Shown here one piece after another: positions 1 to 17,700 of a stretch of DNA of 64,000 nucleotides (within the stretch, counting starts at the first letter, position 1; every line of letters starts with the position of its first letter). Location of the stretch: the NCBI GenBank assembly GCA_963681505.1, contig OY811981.1:310001-374000 (forward strand). The letters run 5' to 3'. Under the pieces are notes generated by a model. The model did no database searches, was not told where the DNA came from, and saw only the letters and a list, made by a program, of their open reading frames with translations. The stretch comes from Eunapius fragilis (lineage: Eukaryota; Porifera; Demospongiae; Spongillida; Spongillidae). The translations under genes and the position numbers were made by a program.

Positions 1-5364
<5,364 letters not shown>

Positions 5365-5640
5365 CATTAATGCGATTTGTACCTTATTAATAAATACTAC
5401 AATTTAATAATTCCATTATTGGGCTGCTGAAAGACAACTGCATGTGTATCAACTAAGAACAGAGAGAAAGGGGGGAGAGGGAGGGAGAGAGAGGGGAAAG
5501 GGAGAGAGAGCCCCCTCAGTCAAACCCTCCCCAATAACTGCAGAAGACAAGACTAAGACCTGATGACTTCTGGCCAATAAAGTGGCAAACGGTATGGTTA
5601 TACAACTCTATGATGTAATGCATGTACAGCACATGAAACC
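5365..5640. other. 3' flank of the kinesin gene
   Basis: Holds the poly(A) signal (5389) and a GA-rich tract at about 5459-5510. No further gene, RNA or repeat was recognised in the rest. Confidence 0.6.
5389..5394 (+). terminator. AATAAA polyadenylation signal
   Basis: A canonical hexamer 25 nt downstream of the KIF19-like stop codon, in an AT-rich stretch. It implies a very short 3' UTR ending near 5410-5420, about 370 bp before the first satellite unit. Confidence 0.7.
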
Positions 5641-5747
5641 TGACTCCAGCAGGAGTCACACAAAATGACTCCTGCAGGAGTCATACATAGAGATACATGA
5701 CTTCTGCACGAGTCATACATAGAGACACATGACTTCTGCAGGAGTCA
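5641..5747. repeat. Four spaced copies of an 18-bp palindrome
   Basis: Copies at 5641-5658, 5666-5683, 5698-5715 and 5730-5747. The copy at 5666 is a perfect palindrome, TGACTCCTGCAGGAGTCA; the others carry one to three changes. The last three are spaced 32 bp apart with a shared ATACATAGAGA-type linker. Each half-site TGACTC resembles half of an AP-1 site, but no regulatory role is shown. Could also be the end of a decayed mobile element. Confidence 0.8.
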
Positions 5748-5783
5748 TGCATATAGAGATAGATGAGAACATCTTGAACACAT

Positions 5784-7030
5784 TCTTCAGTATGGATTCA
5801 ACAATGATACAAAGGAAGGTGACCACCCATACATAGGGATGGGAAACCACACATACATCTCTAGGGGAAAGTAATATCTTATTGTCAAAGTGTTGATAAG
5901 GCTTCTAATCACTGTACACAAGCAGTAACCACCCCCCTTTCTATAATTGAAGCCACCTCAGGCATACAAGCTTCAGTATGGGTTCAACAAGGGTTCCCAA
6001 CCATACATCTCTATGGTAAAGTTTGACTATCTTAACATCCAGGTGTTGACAAGGCTTCTAATACAAAAACACCTATGCATACATGGAAGATAGCAGGGAC
6101 CATCCCTCTGTCTACAAATGAAGTCACCTCCAGCATACAAACTTCAGTGTGGGTTTAACAAGCAATTTAAAAGTAGGTTCCCACCCATACATTTCTATGG
6201 ACATCTCAATGGTAAAGTTTGACTACCTTAACATCAAGGTGTTGATGAGGCTTCTAATTCAAGTAAACCAATGCATACATGGAAGATAGCAGGGACCATC
6301 CCTCATTCTCTATTTGATGCCACCTCATGCATACGTGCTTCAGTGTGGGTTTAACAAGCAAATCAAAAGTAGGTTCCCACCAATACATTTCTATGGACAT
6401 CTCTATGGTAAAGTTTGACTATCTTAAAGTCCAGGTGTTGACGAGGCTTCTAATACAAGAAAACCTATGCATACATGGAAGATAGCAGGGACCATCCCTC
6501 TGACTACAAATGATGTCACCTCCAGCATACAAACTTCAGTGTGGGTTTAACAAGCAATTAAAAAGTAGGTTCCCACCCATACATTTCTATGGACATCTCT
6601 ATGGTAAAGTTTGACTATATTAATGTCCAGGTGTTGACGAGGCTTCTAATACAAGAAAACCTATGCATACATGGACGATAGCAGTGACAATCCATCTGTC
6701 TATGATTGATGTCACCTCAGGCATACAAACTTCAGTGTGGGTTTAACAAGCAATTCAAAAGTAGGTTCCCACCCATACATTTCTATGGACATCTCAATGG
6801 TAAAGTTTGACTACCTTAACATCAAGGTGTTGATGAGGTTTCTAATTAAAGTAAACCAATGCATACATGGAAGATAGCAGGGACCATCCTTCTTTCTCTA
6901 TTTGATGCCACCTCATGCATACGTGCTTCAGTGTGGGTTTAACAAGCAATTCAAAAGTAGGTTCACACCCATACATTTATATGGACATCTCAATGGTAAA
7001 GGTTGACTATCTTAAAGTCCAAGCATACCC
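5784..7030. repeat. Diverged gene-proximal edge, 196-bp P-type units
   Basis: The ATGCATACAT landmark recurs at 6075, 6271, 6467, 6663 and 6859, exactly 196 bp apart. Units here differ from each other at many positions, unlike the interior. The first unit (5784-5970) is the most degraded and has a doubled box. The last unit is truncated at about 7018-7030, where it joins the 185/208-bp array. Confidence 0.9.
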
Positions 7031-10000
7031 GAGCATACCTGCTTTGGTATGGGTTTACCAAGCGATTCAAAAGTAGGTTCCCACCCATACATTCCTATTG
7101 GAAACCACCCATACATCTCTATGGGAAATACTGACTATCTTAGCATCGAGGTGTAGATGAGACATGCAATATGAGCAAACCACTGCACACATGGAAGATA
7201 GCAGAAACCACTCCTCTATCTGTTTTAAATGCCACCCCGAGCATACCTGCTTTGGTATGGGTTTACCAAGCGATTCAAAAGTAGGTTCCCACCCATTCAT
7301 TTCTATGGGAAATTTTTGACTATCTTAGCATCGAGGTGGTGATGAGACATGCAATATGAGCAAACCACTGCACACATGGAAGATAGCAGTAACCACTTCT
7401 CTATCTGTTTTTAAAGCCACCCCGAGCATACCTGCTTTGGTATGGGTTAACCAAGCGATTCAAAAGTAGGTTCCCACCCATACATTTCTATGGGAAATAT
7501 TTGACTATCTTAGCATCGAGGTGTTGATGAGTCATGCAATATGAGCAAACCACTGCACACATGGAAGATAGCAGTAACCACTCCTCTATCTCTTTTTAAT
7601 GCCACCCCGAGGATACCTGCTTTGGTATGGGTTTACCAAGCGATTCAAAAGTAGGTTCCCACCCATACATTTCTATGGGAAATATTTGACTATCTTAGCA
7701 TCGAGGTGTTGATGAGTCATGCAATATGAGCAAACCACTGCACACATGGAAGATAGCAGTAACCATTCCTCTATCTGTTTCAAATGCCACCCCGAGGATA
7801 CCTGCTTTGGTATGGGTTTACCAAGCGATTCAAAAGTAGGTTCACACCCATACATTTCTATGGGAAATTTTTGACTATCTTAGCATCGAGGTGTTGATGA
7901 GTCATGCAATATGAGCAAACCACTGCACACATGGAAGATAGCAGTAACCATTCCTCTATCTGTTTTAAATGCCACCCCGAGGATACCTGCTTTGGTATGG
8001 GTTTACCAAGCGATTCAAAAGTAGGTTCCCACCCATACATTTCTATGGGAAATTTTTGACTATCTTAGCATCGAGGTGTTGATGAGTCATGCAATATGAG
8101 CAAACCACTGCACACATGGAAGATAGCAGTAACCATTCCTCTATCTGTTTTAAATGCCACCCCGAGGATACCTGCTTCAGTGTGGGTTTAACAAGCAATT
8201 CAAAAGTAGGTTCCCACCCATACATTTCTATGGACATCTCAATGGTAAAGTTTGACTACCTTAACATCAAGGTGTTGATGAGGTTTCTAATTCAAGTAAA
8301 CCAATGCATACATGGAAGATAGCAGGGACCATCCTTCTTTCTCTATTTGATGCCACCTCATGCATACGTGCTTCAGTGTGGGTTTAACAAGCAATTCAAA
8401 AGTAGGTTCACACCCATACATTTATATGGACATCTCAATGGTAAAGGTTGACTATCTTAAAGTCCAAGCATACCCGAGCATACCTGCTTTGGTATGGGTT
8501 TACCAAGCGATTCAAAAGTAGGTTCCCACCCATACATTCCTATTGGAAACCACCCATACATCTCTATGGGAAATACTGACTATCTTAGCATCGAGGTGTA
8601 GATGAGACATGCAATATGAGCAAACCACTGCACACATGGAAGATAGCAGAAACCACTCCTCTATCTGTTTTAAATGCCACCCGGAGCATACCTGCTTTGG
8701 TATGGGTTTACCAAGCGATTCAAAAGTAGGTTCCCACCCATTCATTTCTATGGGAAATTTTTGACTATCTTAGCATCGAGGTGGTGATGAGACATGCAAT
8801 ATGAGCAAACCACTGCACACATGGAAGATAGCAGTAACCACTTCTCTATCTGTTTTTAAAGCCACCCCGAGCATACCTGCTTTGGTATGGGTTAACCAAG
8901 CGATTCAAAAGTAGGTTCCCACCCATACATTTCTATGGGAAATATTTGACTATCTTAGCATCGAGGTGTTGATGAGTCATGCAATATGAGCAAACCACTG
9001 CACACATGGAAGATAGCAGTAACCATTCCTCTATCTGTTTTAAATGCCACCCCGAGGATACCTGCTTCAGTGTGGGTTTAACAAGCAATTCAAAAGTAGG
9101 TTCCCACCCATACATTTCTATGGACATCTCAATGGTAAAGTTTGACTACCTTAACATCAAGGTGTTGATGAGGTTTCTAATTCAAGTAAACCAATGCATA
9201 CATGGAAGATAGCAGGGACCATCCTTCTTTCTCTATTTGATGCCACCTCATGCATACGTGCTTCAGTGTGGGTTTAACAAGCAATTCAAAAGTAGGTTCA
9301 CACCCATACATTTATATGGACATCTCAATGGTAAAGGTTGACTATCTTAAAGTCCAAGCATACCCGAGCATACCTGCTTTGGTATGGGTTTACCAAGCGA
9401 TTCAAAAGTAGGTTCCCACCCATACATTCCTATTGGAAACCACCCATACATCTCTATGGGAAATACTGACTATCTTAGCATCGAGGTGTAGATGAGACAT
9501 GCAATATGAGCAAACCACTGCACACATGGAAGATAGCAGAAACCACTCCTCTATCTGTTTTAAATGCCACCCCGAGCATACCTGCTTTGGTATGGGTTTA
9601 CCAAGCGATTCAAAAGTAGGTTCCCACCCATTCATTTCTATGGGAAATTTTTGACTATCTTAGCATCGAGGTGGTGATGAGACATGCAATATGAGCAAAC
9701 CACTGCACACATGGAAGATAGCAGTAACCACTTCTCTATCTGTTTTTAAAGCCACCCCGAGCATACCTGCTTTGGTATGGGTTAACCAAGCGATTCAAAA
9801 GTAGGTTCCCACCCATACATTCCTATGGGAAACCACCCATACATCTCTATGAGAAATATTGACTATCTTAGCATCCAGGTGTTGATGAGACATGCAATAT
9901 GAGCAAACCACTGCACACATGGAAGATAGCAGTAACCACTCCTCTATCACTTTTTAATTCCACCCCGAGCATACCTGCTTTGGTATGGGTTTACCAAGCG

Positions 10001-11272
10001 ATTCAAAAGTAGGTTCCCACCCATACATTTCTATGGGAAATTTTTGACTATCTTAGCATCGAGGTGTTGATGAGACATGCAATATGAGCAAACCACTGCA
10101 CACATGGTAGATAGCAGTAACCACTCCTCTATCTTTTTTTAATTCCACCCCGAGCATACCTGCTTTGGTATGGGTTTACCAAGCGATTCAAAAGTAGGTT
10201 CCAACCCAAACATTTCTATGGGAAATTTTTGACTATCTTAGCATCGAGGTGTTGATGAGACATGCAGTATGAGCAAACCACTGCCCACATGGAAGATAGC
10301 AGTAACCACTCCTCTATCTCTTTTTAATTCCACCCCGAGCATACCTGGTTTGGTATGGGTTTACCAAGCGATTCAAAAGTAGGTTTCCACCCATACATTT
10401 CTATGGGAAATTCTTGACTACCTTAGCATCGAGGTGTTGATGAGACATGCAATATGAGCAAACCACTGCACACATGGAAGATAGCAGTAACCACTCCTCT
10501 ATCTCTTTTTAATGCCACCCCGAGGATACCTGCTTTGGTATGGGTTTACCAAGCGATTCAAAAGTAGGTTCCCACCCATACATTTCTATGGGAAATATTT
10601 GACTATCTTAGCATCGAGGTGTTGATGAGTCATGCAATATGAGCAAACCACTGCACACATGGAAGATAGCAGTAACCACTCCTCTATCTCTTTTTAATGC
10701 CACCCCGAGGATACCTGCTTTGGTATGGGTTTACCAAGCGATTCAAAAGTAGGTTCCCACCCATACATTTCTATGGGAAATATTTGACTATCTTAGCATC
10801 GAGGTGTTGATGAGTCATGCAATATGAGCAAACCACTGCACACATGGAAGATAGCAGTAACCATTCCTCTATCTGTTTCAAATGCCACCCCGAGGATACC
10901 TGCTTTGGTATGGGTTTACCAAGCGATTCAAAAGTAGGTTCACACCCATACATTTCTATGGGAAATTTTTGACTATCTTAGCATCGAGGTGTTGATGAGT
11001 CATGCAATATGAGCAAACCACTGCACACATGGAAGATAGCAGTAACCATTCCTCTATCTGTTTTAAATGCCACCCCGAGGATACCTGCTTTGGTATGGGT
11101 TTACCAAGCGATTCAAAAGTAGGTTCCCACCCATACATTTCTATGGGAAATTTTTGACTATCTTAGCATCGAGGTGTTGATGAGTCATGCAATATGAGCA
11201 AACCACTGCACACATGGAAGATAGCAGTAACCATTCCTCTATCTGTTTTAAATGCCACCCCGAGGATACCTG
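7031..11272. repeat. Array block: A units with B boxes and two P cassettes
   Basis: Mostly 185-bp A units. P-type cassettes at about 8166-8480 and 9056-9370 each end at the same truncated junction, and the two lie 890 bp apart. The stretch around 7,600-8,170 recurs at an offset of 3,098 bp (about 10,700-11,270). Confidence 0.85.
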
Positions 11273-11722
11273 CTTCAGTGTGGGTTTAACAAGCAAATCA
11301 AAAGTAGGTTCCCACCAATACATTTCTATGGACATCTCTATGGTAAAGTTTGACTATCTTAAAGTCCAGGTGTTGACGAGGCTTCTAATACAAGAAAACC
11401 TATGCATACATGGAAGATAGCAGGGACCATCCCTCTGACTACAAATGATGTCACCTCCAGCATACAAACTTCAGTGTGGGTTTAACAAGCAATTAAAAAG
11501 TAGGTTCCCACCCATACATTTCTATGGACATCTCTATGGTAAAGTTTGACTATATTAATGTCCAGGTGTTGACGAGGCTTCTAATACAAGAAAACCTATG
11601 CATACATGGACGATAGCAGTGACAATCCATCTGTCTATGATTGATGTCACCTCAGGCATACAAACTTCAGTGTGGGTTTAACAAGCAATTCAAAAGTAGG
11701 TTCCCACCCATACATTTCTATG
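11273..11722. repeat. Transposed copy of the edge region (450 bp of P units)
   Basis: Matches 6338-6787 at a constant offset of 4,935 bp, including rare variants such as CAAATCAAAAG and TGACTACAAATGATG. It is flanked on both sides by A units, so a piece of the edge has been copied inward. Confidence 0.88.
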
Positions 11723-14700
11723 GGAAATTTTTGACTATCTTAGCATCGAGGTGTTGATGAGACATGGAATATGAGCAAACCACTGCACACATGGAAGATA
11801 GCAGTAACCATTGCTCTATCTGTTTTTAATGCCACCCCGAGCATACCTTCTTCGGTGTGGGTTACCCAAGCGATTCAAAAGTAGGTTCCAACCCATACAT
11901 TCCTATGGGAAACCACCCATACATCTCTATGGGAAATATTGACTATCTTAGCATAGAGGTGTTGATGAGACATGCAATATGAGCAAACCACTGCACACAT
12001 GGAAGATAGCAGTAACCATTCCTCTATCTGTTTTAAATGCCACCCCGAGGATACCTGCTTTGGTATGGGTTTACCAAGCGATTCAAAAGTAGGTTCCCAC
12101 CCATACATTTCTATGGGAAATTTTTGACTATCTTAGCATCGAGGTGTTGATGAGACATGGAATATGAGCAAACCACTGCACACATGGAAGATAGCAGTAA
12201 CCATTGCTCTATCTGTTTTTAATGCCACCCCGAGCATACCTTCTTCGGTGTGGGTTACCCAAGCGATTCAAAAGTAGGTTCCAACCCATACATTCCTATG
12301 GGAAACCACCCATACATCTCTATGGGAAATATTGACTATCTTAGCATAGAGGTGTTGATGAGACATGCAATATGAGCAAACCACTGCACACATTGAAGAT
12401 AGCAGTAACCATTCCTCTATCTGTTTTAAATGCCACCCCGAGGATACCTGCTTTGGTATGGGTTTACCAAGCGATTCAAAAGTAGGTTCCCACCCATACA
12501 TTCCTATGGGAAACCACCCATACATCTCTGTGGGAAATAGTGACTATCTAAGCATCGAGGTGTTGATGAGACATGCAATATGAGCAAACCACTGCACACA
12601 TGGAAGATAGCAGTAACCATTCCTCTATCTGTTTTAAATGCCACCCCGAGGATACCTGCTTTGGTATGGGTTTACCAAGCGATTCAAAAGTAGGTTCCCA
12701 CCCATACATTTCTATGGGAAATTTTTGACTATCTTAGCATCGAGGTGTTGATGAGTCATGCAATATGAGAAAACCACTGCACACATGGAAGATAGCAGTA
12801 ACCATTCCTCTATCTGTTTTAAATGCCACCCCGAGGATACCTGCTTTGGTATGGGTTTACCAAGCGATTCAAAAGTAGGTTCCCACCCATACATTCCTAT
12901 GGGAAACCACCCATACATCTCTGTGGGAAATAGTGACTATCTTAGCATCGAGGTGTTGATGAGACATGCAATATGAGCAAACCACTGCACACATGGAAGA
13001 TAGCAGTAACCATTCCTCTATCTGTTTTAAATGCCACCCCGAGGATACCTGCTTTGGTATGGGTTTACCAAGCGATTCAAAAGTAGGTTCCCACCCATAC
13101 ATTTCTATGGGAAATTTTTGACTATCTTAGCATCGAGGTGTTGATGAGACATGGAATATGAGCAAACCACTGCACACATGGAAGATAGCAGTAACCATTG
13201 CTCTATCTGTTTTTAATGCCACCCCGAGCATACCTTCTTCGGTGTGGGTTACCCAAGCGATTCAAAAGTAGGTTCCAACCCATACATTCCTATGGGAAAC
13301 CACCCATACATCTCTATGGGAAATATTGACTATCTTAGCATAGAGGTGTTGATGAGACATGCAATATGAGCAAACCACTGCACACATTGAAGATAGCAGT
13401 AACCATTCCTCTATCTGTTTTAAATGCCACCCCGAGGATACCTGCTTTGGTATGGGTTTACCAAGCGATTCAAAAGTAGGTTCCCACCCATACATTCCTA
13501 TGGGAAACCACCCATACATCTCTGTGGGAAATAGTGACTATCTAAGCATCGAGGTGTTGATGAGACATGCAATATGAGCAAACCACTGCACACATGGAAG
13601 ATAGCAGTAACCATTCCTCTATCTGTTTTAAATGCCACCCCAAGGATACCTGCTTTGGTATGGGTTTACCAAGCGATTCAAAAGTAGGTTCCCACCCATA
13701 CATTTCTATGGGAAATTTTTGACTATCTTAGCATCGAGGTGTTGATGAGTCATGCAATATGAGAAAACCACTGCACACATGGAAGATAGCAGTAACCATT
13801 CCTCTATCTGTTTTAAATGCCACCCCGAGGATACCTGCTTTGGTATGGGTTTACCAAGCGATTCAAAAGTAGGTTCCCACCCATACATTCCTATGGGAAA
13901 CCACCCATACATCTCTGTGGGAAATAGTGACTATCTTAGCATCGAGGTGTTGATGAGACATGCAATATGAGCAAACCACTGCACACATGGAAGATAGCAG
14001 TAACCATTCCTCTATCTGTTTTAAATGCCACCCCGAGGATACCTGCTTTGGTATGGGTTTACCAAGCGATTCAAAAGTAGGTTCCCACCCATACATTTCT
14101 ATGGGAAATTTTTGACTATCTTAGCATCGAGGTGTTGATGAGTCATGCAATATGAGCAAACCACTGCACACATGGAAGATAGCAGTAACCATTCCTCTAT
14201 CTGTTTTAAATGCCACCCCGAGGATACCTGCTTTGGTATGGGTTTACCAAGCGATTCAAAAGTAGGTTCCCACCCATACATTCCTATGGGAAACCACCCA
14301 TACATCTCTGTGGGAAATAGTGACTATCTTAGCATCGAGGTGTTGATGAGACATGCAATATGAGCAAACCACTGCACACATGGAAGATAGCAGTAACCAT
14401 TCCTCTATCTGTTTTAAATGCCACCCCGAGGATACCTGCTTTGGTATGGGTTTACCAAGCGATTCAAAAGTAGGTTCCCACCCATACATTCCTATGGGAA
14501 ACCACCCATACATCTCTGTGGGAAATAGTGACTATCTTAGCATCGAGGTGTTGATGAGACATGCAATATGAGCAAACCACTGCACACATGGAAGATAGCA
14601 GTAACCATTCCTCTATCTGTTTTAAATGCCACCCCGAGCATACCTGCTTCGGTATGGGATACCCAAGCGATTCAAAAGTAGGTTCCCACCCATACATTCC

Positions 14701-17700
14701 TATGGGAAACCACCCATACATCTCTATGGGAAATAGTGACTATCTTAGCATCGAGGTGTTGATGAGACATGCAATATGAGCAAACCACTGCACACATGGA
14801 AGATAGCAGTAACCACTCCTCTATCTCTTTTTAATGCCACCCCGAGGATACCTGCTTTGGTATGGGTTTACCAAGCGATTCAAAAGTAGGTTCCCACCCA
14901 AACATTTCTATGGGAAATTTTTGACTATCTTAGCATCGAGGTGTTGATGAGACATGCAGTATGAGCAAACCACTGCCCACATGGAAGATAGCAGTAACCA
15001 CTCCTCTATCTCTTTTTAATTCCACCCCGAGCATACCTGGTTTGGTATGGGTTTACCAAGCGATTCAAAAGTAGGTTCCCACCCATACATTTCTATGGGA
15101 AATTCTTGACTACCTTAGCATCGAGGTGTTGATGAGACATGCAATATGAGCAAACCACTGCACACATGGAAGATAGCAGTAACCACTCCTCTATCTCTTT
15201 TTAATGCCACCCCGAGGATACCTGCTTTGGTATGGGTTTACCAAGCGATTCAAAAGTAGGTTCCCACCCATACATTTCTATGGGAAATATTTGACTATCT
15301 TAGCATCGAGGTGTTGATGAGTCATGCAATATGAGCAAACCACTGCACACATGGAAGATAGCAGTAACCACTCCTCTATCTCTTTTTAATGCCACCCCGA
15401 GGATACCTGCTTTGGTATGGGTTTACCAAGCGATTCAAAAGTAGGTTCCCACCCATACATTTCTATGGGAAATATTTGACTATCTTAGCATCGAGGTGTT
15501 GATGAGTCATGCAATATGAGCAAACCACTGCACACATGGAAGATAGCAGTAACCATTCCTCTATCTGTTTTAAATGCCACCCCGAGGATACCTGCTTCAG
15601 TGTGGGTTTAACAAGCAATTCAAAAGTAGGTTCCCACCCATACATTTCTATGGACATCTCAATGGTAAAGTTTGACTACCTTAACATCAAGGTGTTGATG
15701 AGGTTTCTAATTCAAGTAAACCAATGCATACATGGAAGATAGCAGGGACCATCCTTCTTTCTCTATTTGATGCCACCTCATGCATACGTGCTTCAGTGTG
15801 GGTTTAACAAGCAATTCAAAAGTGGGTTCACACCCATACATTTATATGGACATCTCAATGGTAAAGGTTGACTATCTTAAAGTCCAAGCATACCCGAGCA
15901 TACCTGCTTTGGTATGGGTTTACCAAGCGATTCAAAAGTAGGTTCCCACCCATACATTCCTATTGGAAACCACCCATACATCTCTATGGGAAATACTGAC
16001 TATCTTAGCATCGAGGTGTAGATGAGACATGCAATATGAGCAAACCACTGCACACATGGAAGATAGCAGAAACCACTCCTCTATCTGTTTTAAATGCCAC
16101 CCCGAGCATACCTGCTTTGGTATGGGTTTACCAAGCGATTCAAAAGTAGGTTCCCACCCATTCATTTCTATGGGAAATTTTTGACTATCTTAGCATCGAG
16201 GTGGTGATGAGACATGCAATATGAGCAAACCACTGCACACATGGAAGATAGCAGTAACCACTTCTCTATCTGTTTTTAAAGCCACCCCGAGCATACCTGC
16301 TTTGGTATGGGTTAACCAAGCGATTCAAAAGTAGGTTCCCACCCATACATTCCTATGGGAAACCACCCATACATCTCTATGAGAAATATTGACTATCTTA
16401 GCATCCAGGTGTTGATGAGACATGCAATATGAGCAAACCACTGCACACATGGAAGATAGCAGTAACCACTTCTCTATCTGTTTTTAAATGCCACCCCGAG
16501 GATACCTGCTTTGGTATGGGTTTACCAAGCGATTCAAAAGTAGGTTCCCACCCATACATTTCTATGGGAAATTCTTGACTACCTTAGCATCGAGGTGTTG
16601 ATGAGACATGCAATATGAGCAAACCACTGCACACATGGAAGATAGCAGTAACCACTCCTCTATCTCTTTTTAATGCCACCCCGAGGATACCTGCTTTGGT
16701 ATGGGTTTACCAAGCGATTCAAAAGTAGGTTCCCACCCATACATTTCTATGGGAAATATTTGACTATCTTAGCATCGAGGTGTTGATGAGTCATGCAATA
16801 TGAGCAAACCACTGCACACATGGAAGATAGCAGTAACCATTCCTCTATCTGTTTTAAATGCCACCCCGAGGATACCTGCTTCAGTGTGGGTTTAACAAGC
16901 AATTCAAAAGTAGGTTCCCACCCATACATTTCTATGGACATCTCAATGGTAAAGTTTGACTACCTTAACATCAAGGTGTTGATGAGGTTTCTAATTCAAG
17001 TAAACCAATGCATACATGGAAGATAGCACGGACCATCCTTCTTTCTCTATTTGATGCCACCTCATGCATACGTGCTTCAGTGTGGGTTTAACAAGCAATT
17101 CAAAAGTAGGTTCACACCCATACATTTATATGGACATCTCAATGGTAAAGGTTGACTATCTTAAAGTCCAAGCATACCCGAGCATACCTGCTTTGGTATG
17201 GGTTTACCAAGCGATTCAAAAGTAGGTTCCCACCCATACATTCCTATTGGAAACCACCCATACATCTCTATGGGAAATATTGACTATCTTAGCATAGAGG
17301 TGTTGATGAGACATGCAATATGAGCAAACCACTGCACACATGGAAGATAGCAGAAACCACTCCTCTATCTGTTTTAAATGCCACCCCGAGCATACCTGCT
17401 TTGGTATGGGTTTACCAAGCGATTCAAAAGTAGGTTCCCACCCATTCATTTCTATGGGAAATTTTTGACTATCTTAGCATCGAGGTGTTGATGAGACATG
17501 GAATATGAGCAAACCACTGCACACTTGGAAGATAGCAGTAACCATTGCTCTATCTGTTTTTAATGCCACCCCGAGCATACCTTCTTCGGTGTGGGTTACC
17601 CAAGCGATTCAAAAGTAGGTTCCAACCCATACATTCCTATGGGAAACCACCCATACATCTCTATGGGAAATATTGACTATCTTAGCATAGAGGTGTTGAT

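Noticed and set aside
7888-7956. Functional canonical hammerhead ribozyme
   Set aside because: The required core bases C3 and G12 are absent and two bases interrupt the junction; kept only as a low-interest structural resemblance.
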